Assembly (NCBI GenBank): GCA_024291935.2
Contig: CM044316.1
Span: 2,906,501-2,970,500 of the forward strand
Source of the DNA: Okapia johnstoni
Taxonomy: Eukaryota > Chordata > Mammalia > Artiodactyla > Giraffidae
Direction of reading: 5' to 3'
DNA: 64,000 nucleotides
Shown: piece by piece, positions 33,993 to 45,665 of the stretch
Layout: every line of letters begins with the position of its first letter
Numbering within the stretch: position 1 is the first letter of the stretch
Translations under genes and position numbers: made by a program
The notes under the pieces: model-generated
Told to the model about the DNA's origin: nothing
What the model saw: only the letters and a program-made list of their open reading frames with translations
Databases searched by the model: none

Positions 33993-35968
33993 ATGAACTA
34001 TGGATGGAGGATTGTGACATTGTACAGGAGACAGGGATCAAGACCATCCCCATGGAAAAGAAATGCAAAAAAGCAAAATGGCTGTCTCAGGAGGCCTTAC
34101 AAAGAGCTGAGAAAAGAAGAGAAGCAAAAAGCAAAGGAGAAAAGGAAAGATATTCCCATTTGAATGCAGAGTTCCAAAGAATAGCAAGGAGAGATAAGAA
34201 AACCTTCCTCAGCGATCAGTGAAAAGAAATAGAGGAAAACAACAGAATGGGAAAGACTAGAGATCTCTTCAAGAAAATTACAGATACCAAGGGAACATTT
34301 CATGCAAAGATGGGCTCAAGAAATGCTAAGGGCCTAACAGAAGCAGAAGATATTAAGAAGAGGTGGCAAGAATATGCAGAAGAGCTGTACAAAAAAGATC
34401 TTCACGACCCAGATAATCACAATGGTGTGATCACTCACCTAGAGCCAGACATCCTGGAATGTGAAGTCAGGTGGGCCTTAGGAAGCATCACTACAAACAA
34501 AGCTAGTGGAGGGGATGGAATTCCAGTTGAGCTATTTCAAATCCTGAAAGATGATGCTGTGAAAGTGCTGCACTCAATATGCCAGCAAATTTGGAAAACT
34601 CAGCAGTGGCCACAGGACTGGAAAAGGTCAGTTTTCGTTCCAATCCCAAAGAAAGGCAATGCCAAAGAATGCTCAAACTACCGCACAATTGCACTCATCT
34701 CACACACTAGTAAAGTAATGCTCAAAATTCTCCAAGCCAGGCTTCAGCAATACGTGAACCGTGAACTTCCAGATGTTCAAGCTGGTTTTAGAAAAGGCAG
34801 AGGAACCAGAGATCAAATTGCCAACATCCGCTGGATCATCAAAAAAGCAAGAGAGTTCCAGAAAAACATCTATTTCTGCTTTATTGACTATGCCAAAGCC
34901 TTTGACTGTGTGGATCACCACAAACTGTGGAAAATTCTGAAAGAGATGGGAATACCAGACCATCTGACCTGCCTTTTGAGAAACCTGTATGCAGGTCAGG
35001 AAGCAACAGTTAGAACTGGACATGGAACAACAGACTGGTTCCAAATAGGAAAAGGAGTACATCAAGGGTGTATATTGTCACCCTGCTTATTTAACTCATA
35101 TGCAGAGTACATCATGAGAAATGCTGGGCTGGATGAAGTACGAGCTGGAATCAAGATTTCCAGGAGAAATAATCAATAACCTCAGATATGCAGATGACAC
35201 CATCCTTATGGCAGAAAGTGAAGAGGAACTAAAAAGCCTCTGACGAAAGTGAGAGAGGAGAGTGAAAAAGTTGGCTTAAAGCTGAACATTCAGAAAACTA
35301 AGATCATGGCATCTGGTCCCATCACTTCATGGGAAATAGATGGGGAAACAGTGCAAACAGTGTCAGACTTTATTTTGGGGGGCTCCAAAATCACTGCAGA
35401 TGGTGACTGCAGCCATGAAATTAAAAGATGCCTACTCCTTGGAAGGAAAGTTATGACCAACCTAGATAGCATATTAAAAAGCAGAGACACTACTTTGCCA
35501 ATAAAAGTCCATCTAGTCAAGGCTATGGTTTTTCCAGTAGTCATGTATGGATGTGAGAGTTGGACCATAAAGAAAACTGAACACAGAAGAATTGATTCTT
35601 TTGTACTGTGGTGTTGGAGAAGACTCTTGACAGTCCCTTGGACTGCAAGGAGATCCAACGAGTCAATCCTAAAGAAATCAGTCCTTTAATATCCATTGGA
35701 AGGACTGATGCTGAAGCTGAAACTCCAATAGTTTGGCCACCTGATGCGAAGAACCGACTCACTGGAAAAAAAAAACTGATGCTGGGAAAGATTGATGGTG
35801 GGAGGAGAAGGAGACAACAGAGGAAGAGATGGTTGGATGGCATCACCGATGCAATGGACATGAATTTGACTAAGCACCGGGAGTAGGTGATGGACAGGGA
35901 AGCCTGGCGTGCTGCAGTCCATAGGGTCACGAAAAGTCAGACACAACTGAGCGACTGAACTGAACTGA
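33993..35968 (+). mobile_element. BovB LINE, 5'-truncated, with a 310-codon open RT stretch
   Basis: It covers the end of the linker, RT and C-terminus. The open stretch 34247-35179 includes the RT fingers and palm: 'NKASGGDGIPVELFQILKDD', 'DWKRSVFVPIPKKGN', 'NYRTIALISHTSKVMLKILQ', 'ELPDVQAGFRKGRGTRDQIA' and 'FIDYAKAFDCVDHHKLW' (motif A Asp). One extra A near 35172 shifts the frame just before the YADD box, and a lost base near 35241 shifts it again. The next open stretch is 35249-35689. It ends 'gagcgactgaactgaactga'. It lacks the AP-endonuclease domain and is inactive, but is one of the least decayed BovB copies here. Confidence 0.94.
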
Positions 35969-36068
35969 GTTAATTATAACTGTATACTTGCTCTTCTTTC
36001 TTCCCTAAGATTCTTTAAAGGACATCAACTATGTAAATTAATAATTATAGCAATGTATTATTGGGTTT

Positions 36069-36070
<2 letters not shown>

Positions 36071-36112
<42 letters not shown>
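36071..36112. repeat. (AC)n microsatellite
   Basis: About 20 uninterrupted AC units, adjoining a Bov-tA head. Confidence 0.97.
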
Positions 36113-36114
<2 letters not shown>

Positions 36115-36116
36115 CT

Positions 36117-36333
36117 TGCTTCCTAACTGGCACTAGTGGTAAAGAATCCACCTGCCAGTGCAGGAGACTGAAGAGACTCAAGTTTAATCCCTGGGTCTGG
36201 AAGATCCTCTTGAGGAGGGCAGAGCAACCCACTCGAGTATTTTTGCCTGGAGAATCCCATGGACAGAGGAAGCTGGTGGGCCACGATCGGTAGGGTTGCA
36301 AAGAGTCAGACACAACTGACGCAACTTAGGACA
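36117..36333 (+). mobile_element. Bov-tA SINE
   Basis: Head 'gcttcctaactggcactagtggtaaag', body 'ccactcgagtatttttgcctgg', tail 'gacacaactgacgcaac'. Confidence 0.88.
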
Positions 36334-36454
36334 CATGCAATGTGTACAGTAATAATACAACAAAAGGGGTAGGAAATAGAACTATAAAGGAGTAAAATTT
36401 CTATATATTCTTGATTTAAGTTAATATAAATCTGGAGTCCATTTTGATAAGATT

Positions 36455-36650
36455 TATGCAGCATATCTCATTTTACTGTGCATCACTTTATTATGTTTTG
36501 CAGGTTTTGCTTTTTTTTTTTTTTAACAAATTGAAGGTTTGTGGCAATCCAGTGCCAAGAAAGTCTTATTGGTACCATTTTTCCAACAGCATTTGCTCAT
36601 TTTATGTCTCTGTGTCACAGCAATTTTTGCAGTATCATAACCCCTTCACC
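36455..36650. repeat. Ancient interspersed repeat, family not identified
   Basis: 'caaattgaaggtttgtggcaa' and 'ccatttttccaacagcatttgctca' are phrases I recognise from an old mammalian interspersed repeat, probably a DNA transposon, but I cannot name the family with confidence. Confidence 0.4.
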
Positions 36651-36654
36651 AACA

Positions 36655-37740
36655 GAAAGATTATGAGTGGCTTAAAACATAATCAAAATGCAGACATTAT
36701 CAGACTAGATAAAACAAACCTAAGATCCTTCTACTTACTGTCCCCAAGTGACACACTTTAAATTCAAAGATACAAACAGAAAAAGGATTAAAAAAAAAAC
36801 ATATACCATGAAAACCATAGAAGAACTAGAGTAGCTATACCAATACCAGACAAAATGGATGTTAAAAATATTACTAGAGATAAAGAAGGACATTCAAAAA
36901 TTATAAAAGAGTCAATTCATTATGAACATATACGCATCAAAAACAGAGTCCAGAATTCATGCAGAAAGAATTGACAGAACTGAAGAGGAGAAGTAGACAA
37001 TAACAATGGCAAGAATACTTTAATGATCCATTTCAGTAATAGATATAGTTGAAGATAAACAATGACAAACAAGACTGGCACAATACCATAAACCAACTAG
37101 ACCTAGGATCTATAGAATGCTCCATCCAACAACAGCAGAATACACATTTTTCTCCAAAACACAAGGGATGTTCTCTAGAATAGACCACATGTGATGTCAA
37201 AAAATAACTTCAATAAATTTAAAGAACTGAAATCATATCACTGATACCCTTTAGCCAAAATGGAATTAAGTCTGAAATGAATAATAGAATAAAATCTCAG
37301 AAATTTACAAATATATGGGAAGTAAATAACAAATGGGTGAATTTATAAATATATGGAAAGCAAATAACCAATGGGTCAAAGAAAATATGACAAGGTAAAT
37401 TAGAAAATACTTTGAAATAAATGAAACCATCATAAAATATTGTAACAAATCAAAACATGATATGTTAAAGCAAGTATTAAAAGTAACTTGATAACTTCAA
37501 AAGCCTACATGAAAAAATAGAAAATTCTCAAATCAACAATGACCTCTAACAATAAGAAAGAAAAGAAATTAAACCCAAAATAAACAAAAAGGAGTTGATA
37601 AAGATTAGAGTGAATCAATAAAATAAAAGAACAGAATACAAATTAGAGAAAAGGGAATACTATGAACAATGGTATGTCAACAAATGCAATAATATTAATG
37701 AAATGGACAGGCTTCTAGAAAGGCACAGAGAACCCAGGCT
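36655..37740 (+). mobile_element. Old L1 ORF2, endonuclease to linker
   Basis: 'gaactagagtagctataccaataccagacaaaatgg' (36825), 'aacaactagacctaggatctatagaatgctcc' region (37095), 'aatagaccacatgtgatg' (37177) and 'aaagggaatactatgaacaa' (37652) follow ORF2 order. No frame is open. Confidence 0.8.
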
Positions 37741-37744
37741 CAAG

Positions 37745-37870
37745 TAGAAAGATTCATGTCAATGTACGGCAAAAACCACTACAATATTGTAAAGTAATTA
37801 GCCTCCAATTAAAATAAATAAATTAATAAAAATAAATCAATAAAATAAAACACACACACACACACAAAGA
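37745..37870 (+). mobile_element. Short L1 3' tail plus (CA)n
   Basis: 'gattcatgtcaatgtacggcaaaaaccac...attgtaaagtaattagcctcc', then an AATAAA-rich tail and CA units. It is about 100 bases of L1 3' end only. Confidence 0.88.
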
Positions 37871-38126
37871 GAGTGTCTGATTAGATCTATTACAAAAGAT
37901 TGGAATAGTAATTTTTAAGACTTTTTTAAGACTTTCCACAGGTGGCGCTAAGACTTCCCATGGCTCATGAAACAGTGATTTCATGGCAGGCAAGAACCTG
38001 CCTGCCAAAGGTACAGAAAACCATTTGAAAAAATTCAATACCTTTTCATAATAAAATATTCAACAACCTAGTAGAATATAGAAGACTTCCTATAGAAGCC
38101 TACTAGAATATAAAAGATTTCCTCAT

Positions 38127-38249
38127 GCATTGAACCTGTACACCATGGTGGATTCATGGCAATGTATGGCAAAAAAATACAATATTGTAAAGTTAAAAAA
38201 TAGATAAATAAACTAATTGAATAAATTAAAATAAAAAGTCAAAAAAAAA
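38127..38249 (+). mobile_element. Short L1 3' tail with TSD
   Basis: 'tggtggattcatggcaatgtatggc...attgtaaagtt' and a long A-rich tail. The TSD AAAAGATTTCCTCA occurs just before (about 38113-38126) and just after (about 38250-38263). Confidence 0.92.
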
Positions 38250-38384
38250 AAAAGATTTCCTCAATGTGATCAAGACTGTCTGCAAAACCCCCACAGTGAA
38301 CATCCTACTTAATGGTGAATGACTTACTGGATGCTTTCTCCATAAGATGAGGAACAAGACAAAGATGTCTGCTCTCACCACTTC

Positions 38385-38745
38385 TTTTTTTTTTCAGTTA
38401 ATTTATTTTAATTGGAGGATAATTTACAATATTGTGATGGTTTTTGCCATACATCAAACATGAATCGGCCACAGGGATACATGTGTCCCTGCCATCCTGA
38501 ACCCCCCTTCCATCTCCCTCCCCACTGCACCCCTCTAGGTTGTTTCAGAGCACCAGCTTTGGGTGCCCTGCTCCATGCATCGAACTTGCACTGGTCACAT
38601 ATTTTACATATGGTAATGTACATGTTTCAGTGCTATTCTCTCAACTCATTCCACCCTTGCCTTCTCCCACTGAGTCCAAAAGTCTGTTCTTTATATCTGT
38701 GTCTCTTTGCTGCCCTGCATGTAGGATTGTCAGTACTGTCACTTC
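38385..38745 (-). mobile_element. L1 3' end, antisense
   Basis: A T-rich start, 'ttttgccatacatcaaacatgaatcggcc', 'tgaaccccccttccatctccctcc' and 'ggtaatgtacatgtttcagtgc' form a reversed L1 3' UTR. Two open stretches over it (38412, 38540) are not genes. Confidence 0.9.
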
Positions 38746-39420
38746 TATTCAGCATTTTGCTGGATGCTTCAGCCAAGGAAATTAGGCAAGGAAAGAAATA
38801 AAAGGTATCCAGACTGGAAAATATGAAGTACTGAACAACTGAAGTGAAACTAATAAAATGATTCCATTTACAATAACATCAAAAGAATAAAACACTTAGA
38901 TAGAAGTGGAAGCTTTGTACACTGAAAACCATAAAGCCTCTAGAAAGAGTTTAAAGAATATCTAAATAAATGTTAATATAAAAACATTCAATGCTCATGG
39001 ATCAGAAGACTTAACACTGTTAAGATGGCAATAGTCTCCATATTGATCTATAGAATCAATGAAATTTCTATCAAAATTCTAGCTGCTTGTTTTTTCATAA
39101 TTCAAAATGCTGATCCTAAAATCTATACAAAAATTTAAGGGTTCAGAACTGAAAAAATAATTTTTTCAGACACCCAAGGTTGGATGACTCATACTTCTTG
39201 ATTTGATTTTAAAACTACAAAATTATACAAAGACAGTGTGGTGCTGGCATAAAGATACCACACACAAAAATTAGCTCAAAATGATTATAAAAACCTAACT
39301 GTAAAAGCTAAAAGTCTAAAACTTTTAGATGAAAACATAAGATTAAATCTTCATGATTTGAGGTCTGTCAATGTTTTCTTAAATGTGATATAAATCACAC
39401 CTCACCATGGTATATAATCC
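38746..39420 (+). mobile_element. Old L1 ORF2, after the RT core
   Basis: 'gcaaggaaagaaataaaaggtatccagactgg' (38785), 'tccatttacaataacatcaaaag' (38863) and 'gtgtggtgctggcataaagat' (39236) follow the ORF2 order. Confidence 0.8.
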
Positions 39421-39554
39421 TTTTTACATATTTTTCTGTATTAATGCTCCTTGGGTTGTGGCATATTTTGATTAGCTTTTAGAGTACTGAAAAAGTTGAT
39501 TTTGACAATGTTTGATGCTGCTTTATGGAGAAGAGGATTTTCGGGGAGGTGTGA
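39421..39554. other. Unassigned spacer
   Basis: Short sequence between L1 and BovB with no recognisable feature. Confidence 0.3.
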
Positions 39555-42125
39555 GTCTCAGTTCAGTTCAGTCACTCAGTTGTGTCTGACTCTTTGCAAC
39601 CCCATGGACTGCAGCATGACAGGCCTCTCTGTCCATCACAAACTCCCGGAGTTTACTCAAACTCACGTCCACTGAGTCAGAGATGCCATCCAGCCGTCTC
39701 ATTCTCTGTCATCCCTTTCTCCCCCGACCTTCAACCTTTCCAGGCATCAGGGTCTTTTCCAATGAGTCAGTCCTTCCCATCAGGTGACCAAAGTACTGGC
39801 GTTTCAGCTTCAACATCAGTCCTTTCAATGAATATTCAGGACTGATCTCCTTTAGGATGGACTGGTTGGATCTCCTTGCAGTCCAAGGGACTCTCAAGAG
39901 TCTTCTCCAACACCACAGTTCAAAAGCATCAATTCTTTAGTGCTCAGCTTTCTTTATGGTCCAACTCTCACATCCATACATGACTACTGGAAAAACCATA
40001 GCCTTGACTAGATAGACCTTTATTGGCAAAGTAATGTCTATGCTTTTTAATATGTTGTCTAAGTTGGTCAAAACTTTTCTTCCAAGGAGCAAGTGTATTT
40101 TAATTTCATGGCTGAAGTCACCATCTGCAGTGATTTGGGAGCCCCAAAAAATAAGGTCTGTCACTATTTCCACTGATTTCCCCATCTATTCCCCATGAAG
40201 TGATGGGACCAGATGCCACAATCTTAGTTTTCTGAATATTGAGCTTTAAGCCAGCTTTTCACTCTCCTCTTTCTCTTTCATCAAGAGGCTCTTTAGTTCT
40301 TCTTCGCTTTCTGCCATAAGGGTGGTGTCATCTGCATATCTGAGGTTATTGATATTTCTCCTGGCAATCTTGATTCCAGTTTGTGCTTCATCCTGCCCAG
40401 CATTTCTCATGATGTACTCTGCATATGAGTTAAATAAGCAGGGTGACAATATACAACCTTGACATTCTACTTTCCTGATTTGGAACCAGTCTGTTGTTCC
40501 ATGTCCAGTTCTAACTGTGGCATCCTGACCTGCATATAGAGTTCTCAAGAGGCAGGTCAGGTGGTCTGGTATTGCCATCTCTTGAAGGATTTTCCAGTTT
40601 GTGGTGATCCACACAGTCAAAGGCTTTGGCATAGTCAATAAAGCAGAAATTGATGTTTTTCTGGAACTCTCTTGCTTTTTCGATGACCCAGCGGATGTTG
40701 GCAACTCTATCTCTGGTTCCTCTGCCTTTCCTAAAACCAGCTTGAACATCTGGAAGTTCACGGTTCACGTACTGTTGAAGCCTGGCTTGGAGAATTTTGA
40801 GCATTACTTTACTAGTATGTGAGATGAGTGCAATTGTGCAGTAGTTTGAGCATTCTTTGCCATTGCTTTTCTTTGGGATTGGGATGAAAACTGACCTTTT
40901 CCAGTCCTGTGGCCACTGCTGAGTTTTCCACATTTGCTGGCATATTGAGTGCAGCACTTTCACAGCATCATCTTTCAGGATTTGAAATAGCTCAACTGAA
41001 ATTCCATCACCTCTACTAGCTTTGTTCATAGTGATGCTTTCTAAGGCCCACTTGACTTCACATTCCAGGATGTCTGGCTCTAGGTGAGTGATCACACCAT
41101 CGTGATTATCTGGGTCGTGAAGACCTTTTTCGTACAGTTCTTCTTTGTATTCTTGCCACCTCTTCTTAATATCTTCTGCTTCTGTTAGGTCCATACCATT
41201 TCTGTCCTTTATTATGCTCACCTTTGCATGAAATATTCACTTGGTATCTCCAATTTTCTTGAAGTGATCTCTAGTCTTTCTCATTCTATTGTTTCCCTCT
41301 ATTTCTTTGCAGTGATCACTAAGGAAGGCTTTCTTATCTCTCCTTACTATTCTTTGGAACTCTGCATTCAAATGGGTATATATTTCCTTTTCTCCTTTGC
41401 TTTTTGCTTCTCTTCTTTTCTCAGCTATTTGTAAGCCCTCCTCAAACAGCCATTTTGCTTTTTTGCATTTCTTTTTCTTGGAGATGGTCTTGATCCCTGT
41501 CTCCTGTACAATGTCACGAACTTCCATCCACAGTTCTTCAGGCACTTTGTCTATCAGATCTAATCCCTTGAATCTATTTGTCACTTCCACTGTATAATCA
41601 TAAGGGATTTGATTTAGGTCATACCTGAATAGTCTAGTGGTTTTCCCTACTTTTTTTCAATTTAAGTCTGAATTTGGCAATAAGGGGTTCATGATCTGAG
41701 CCACAGTCAGCTCCCAGTCCTGTTTTTGCTGATGTATAGAGTTTCTCTATCTTTGGTTGCAAAGAATATAATCAATCTGATTTCGGTGTTGGTCATCTGG
41801 TGATGTCCATGTGTAGAGTCTTCTCTTGTGTTGTTGAAAGAGGGTGTTTGCTATGACCAGTGTGTTCTCTTGGCAAAACTCTATTAGCCTTTGCCCTGCT
41901 TCCTTCTGTACTCCAAGGTCAAATTTGCCCATTATTTCAGGTGTTTTTTGACTTCCTACTTTTGCATTCCAGTCCCCCATAATGAAAAGGACATCTTTTG
42001 GGGGTGTTAGTTCTAGAAGGTCTTGTAGGTCTTCATAGAACCATTCAACTTCAGCTTCTTCAGCATTATTGGTCGGGGCACAGACTTGGATTACCGTGCT
42101 ATTGAAGTCTAAAGGGACAGTATTA
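39555..42125 (-). mobile_element. BovB LINE, antisense, includes endonuclease C-terminal part
   Basis: The 3' end is at 39555 ('cagttcagttcagtcactcag' reversed). On the minus strand the open stretches are: 42262-41747 with the endonuclease end ('FIMGDWNAKVG', 'DYILCNQR'), 41590-41237 (linker), 41221-40511 (236 codons, RT fingers and palm with 'FIDYAKAFDCVDHHKL'), 40761-40246 with the YADD box ('LRYADDTTLM') and 40185-39937. Frameshifts separate them. BovB encodes an apurinic-type endonuclease plus RT for target-primed copying; this copy lacks the N-terminus. Confidence 0.94.
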
Positions 42126-42419
42126 GAGCTCCATAGTGATAACAAAGGAGTTCTGTATACTGATGGTTGTTGTGAGTCTATTAATGACATCCAACTGCAA
42201 ATAACTAAATGGATGCACACATGAACCACACTCACACAAATGTAGGGTTTTAAAAAGGTCAAGATTGATTAAAGTCTGTAGTCTAGTTCTTTGTATTGTA
42301 TCGATATCAATTTTCTGGTTTTGATATTATACTGGTTAAAGATGTCAGTCTTTGATGAAAGGTACCTGAGTCACTTTAATTGCACAGTAAAATTAATTGT
42401 ACAATAAAAAGTAAGAGGA
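42126..42419. other. No gene recognised
   Basis: The sequence between BovB and the L1 tails. 'gttttgatattatactgg' hints at an old repeat, not identified. Confidence 0.3.
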
Positions 42420-42560
42420 TGGGAAGTGGGAGGGAGGTTCAAGAAGGAGGGGACATATGTACACTTGTGACTAATTCATGTTGATGTATGGCAGAAATCA
42501 AACCAATATTGTAAAGCAATTATCCTTCAATTAAAAGTTAATTTTAAAAAAATAAGTAAA
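42420..42560 (+). mobile_element. Short L1 3' end
   Basis: 'gtgggagggaggttcaagaaggagggg', 'gtgactaattcatgttgatgtatggc', 'attgtaaagcaattatcc', A-rich tail. Confidence 0.85.
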
Positions 42561-42605
42561 GGAAAAAAATGTCTTTCCCAAAGAAGCGCTTTTAAAATGC
42601 TTATA

Positions 42606-44861
42606 TAGATATCAATTAGGTCTAACTGGTCCATTGTATCATTTAAAGTTTGTGTTTCCTTGCTAATTTCTGTTTAGTTGATCTATCCATAGGTTTGAGT
42701 GCCACAGCAATCAGAGAAGAAAAAGAAATAAAAGGAATCCAGATTGGAAAAGAAGAGAGTTTTACTCTCACTGTTTGCAGATGACATGATCCTCTACATA
42801 GAAAACCCTAAAGACTCCACCAGAAAATTACTAGAGCTAATGAGTGAATATAGTAAAGTTGCAGGATATAAAATTAACACACAGAAATCCCTTGCATTCC
42901 TACACACTAACAATGAGAAAACAGAAAGAGAAATTAAGGAAACAATTCCATTCACCATCGCAACGAAAAGAATAAAATAGTTAGGAATATATCTACCTAA
43001 AGAAACAAAAGACCTATATATAGAAAACTATAAAACACTGGTGAAAGAAATCAAAGAGGACACAAACAGATGGAGAAATATACAGTGTTCATGGATCGGA
43101 AGAATCAATATAGTGAAAATGAGTATACTACCCAAAGCAATCTATAGATTCAATTCAATCCCTATCAAGCTTCCAACGATATTCTTCAGAGAACTAGAAC
43201 AAATAATTTCACAATTTGTATGGAAATACAAAAAATCTCGAATAGCCAAAGCAATCTTGAGAATGGAACTGGAGGAATCAACCTGCCTGACTTCAGGCTC
43301 TACTACAAAGCCACAGTCATCAAGACAGTATGGTACTGGCACAAAGATAGAAATACAGATCAATGAAACAAAATAGAAAGCCCAGAGATAAATCCACGCA
43401 CCTATGGACACCTTATCTTTGACAAAGGAGGCAAGAATATACAATGGAGAAAAGACAATCTCTTTAACAAGTGGTGCTGGGAAAACTGGTCAACCACTTG
43501 TAAAAGAATGAAACTAGAACACTTTCTAACACCATACACAAAAATAAACTCAAAATGGATTAAAGATCTAAATGTAAGACCAGAAACTATAAAACTCCTG
43601 AGGAAAACATAGGCAAAACACTCTCCGACATAAACCACAGCAGGATCCTCCATGACCCACCTCCCAGAATATTGGAAATAAAAGCAAAAGTAAACAAATG
43701 GGACCTAATTAAAATTAAAAGCTTTTGCACAACAAAGGAAACTATGAGCAAGGTGAAAAGACAGCCTTCGGAATGGGAGAAAATAATAGCAAACGAAGCA
43801 ACAGACAAACAATTAATCTCAAAAATATACAAGCAACTCCTGCAGCTCAATTCCAGAAAAGTAAACGACCCAATCAAAAAGTGGGCCAAAGAACTAAACA
43901 GACATTTCTCCAAAGAAGACAGACAGACGGCTAACAAACACATGAAAAGATGCTCAACATCACTCATTATCAGAGAAATGCAAATCAAAACCACAATGAG
44001 GTACCATCTCATGCCAGTCAGAATGGCTGCTATCAAAAAGTCTACAAACAATAAATGCTGGAGAGGGTGCAGAGAAAAAGGAACCCTCTTACACTGTTGG
44101 TGGGAATGCAAACTAGTACAGCCACTATGGAGAACAGTGTGGAGATTCCTTAAAAAACTGGGAATAGAACTGCCTTACGACCCAGCAATCCCACTGCTGG
44201 GCATACACACTGAGGAAACCAGAATTGAAAGAGACACATGTACCCCAATGTTCATCCCAGCACTGTTTACAATAACCAGGACATGGAAGCAACCAGATGT
44301 CCATTGGCAGACAAATGGATAAGAAAACTGTGGTACATATACACAATGGAATATTACTCAGCCATTAAAAAGAATGCATTTGAATCAGTTCTAATGAGGT
44401 GGATGAAACTGGAGCCTATTATACAGAGTGAAGTAAGCCAGAAAGAAAAACACCAATACAGTATACTAATGCATATATATGGAATTTAGAAAGATGCTAA
44501 CGATGACTCTATATGCGAGACAGCAAAAGAGACACAAATGTAAAGAACAGTCTTTTGGACTCTGTGGGAGAAAGCGAGGGTGGGATGATTTGAGAGGGTA
44601 GCATTAAAACGTGTATATTATCATATGTGAAGCAGATCACCGGTCCAGGTTCAATGCATGAGACAGGGTACTCAGGGCTGGTGCACTGGGATGATCCTGG
44701 GGGATGGGATGGGGAGGGAGGTGGGAGGGGGGTTATGGATGGGGAACACATGTGCATCTGTGGCTGATTCATGCCGATGTTTGGCAAAAACCACTACAAT
44801 ATTGTAAAGTAATTAGCCTCCAATTAAAATTAAGTAAATAAATAAATAAACCTAAAAAAAT
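42606..44861 (+). mobile_element. Younger L1 with 5' inversion and TSD
   Basis: 42606-42704 is antisense L1 ORF2 endonuclease sequence; from 42705 the element is sense, running from the RT core to the 3' end. The TSD is about AAAATGC(T/C)TATAT at 42594-42606 and 44862-44874. Sense open stretches: 42744-42980 ('[13 protein letters not shown]', the RT motif C), 43041-43376 ('[15 protein letters not shown]'), 43672-44322 (216 codons with 'CWWEC' Cys motif). In-frame stops near 42980 and 43376 break ORF2. It shares its C-terminal part closely with 16256-17564. Confidence 0.92.
43672..44322 (+). pseudogene. L1 ORF2 C-terminal open stretch (216 codons)
   Basis: This is the nucleic-acid-binding C-terminus of the L1 ORF2 polyprotein: '[20 protein letters not shown]', '[20 protein letters not shown]' and '[17 protein letters not shown]'. 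The last ~55 residues continue in a second frame (44238-44489) after a frameshift around 44300. It has no start context and is a fragment, not a gene. Confidence 0.9.
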
Positions 44862-44875
44862 AAAATGCCTATATT

Positions 44876-45229
44876 ATCAGAAAATAAGAAAGCAAAAAAG
44901 TAAGCAAAAAGGTTAACTTCTAAATTTTCAAAACATTTAAAGGTCATAAAGTGGCATAAGTTAAAGCTCATACTATTCATGGGATTAAAATTAATCCTAT
45001 AAAACAAGAAAAAACTATTATTAGGAATGAAGTGCCAGTAATAACAGATATCATGAAATCCTGGGGTATAAAGAATGTTTAGCCATTAGAGATGGCAAAT
45101 GTTTTTAGCTTTGCCTCCTCTTTAATGTCCAATTGCATGCTTTTCCATAGTTTATTGATTGATATACATTTATTTTAATATATCACCACTACAAATAATG
45201 TTTTAGTGAATTTTCTTATCATATGTCTT
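44876..45229. other. No gene recognised
   Basis: A/T-rich sequence, probably very old repeat; no frame. Confidence 0.35.
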
Positions 45230-45665
45230 CTTATTACAGTAAAATATACATAATTTTTAAAATCGTTTTTAACAATTTAAAAGTATACAATTAAGTGGCA
45301 TTAAGTACACTCACAATGCTGTGCAACCATAACCACCATTTATTTCCAAAACTATTTCATCACACCAACTAGAAACTGTGTACCCATTAAATTATCTATC
45401 ACCCTCCTCCTCCCCCCAGTCCTTAGTAACCTCTCTTCTACTTTCATATCTATGAATTTTCCTCCATATAAGTGGGACAATACAATATTTGCCCTTTTGT
45501 GTCTGGCTTCTTTCATTCAGCACAATGTTTTCAAGGTTTATCAACACTGTAGCGTGTATCAGAATTTTATCTCTATTTAAGGCTGAATAATATTCTATCG
45601 TATGGATATACCACATTCTATTTATACACCCATCAACTGATGGACACTTGGGTTGTTTTCACTTT
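45230..45665 (-). mobile_element. Old L1 3' UTR and ORF2 end, antisense
   Basis: 'gtggcattaagtacactcacaatgctgtgcaacc', 'tctatgaattttcc' and 'ggctgaataatattctatcgtatggatatacc' are reversed landmarks of an older mammalian L1 3' end. Confidence 0.75.

Noticed and set aside
34247..35179. 310-codon open stretch as a possible host gene
   Set aside because: It is BovB reverse transcriptase sequence, part of a longer truncated element with frameshifts on its 3' side.
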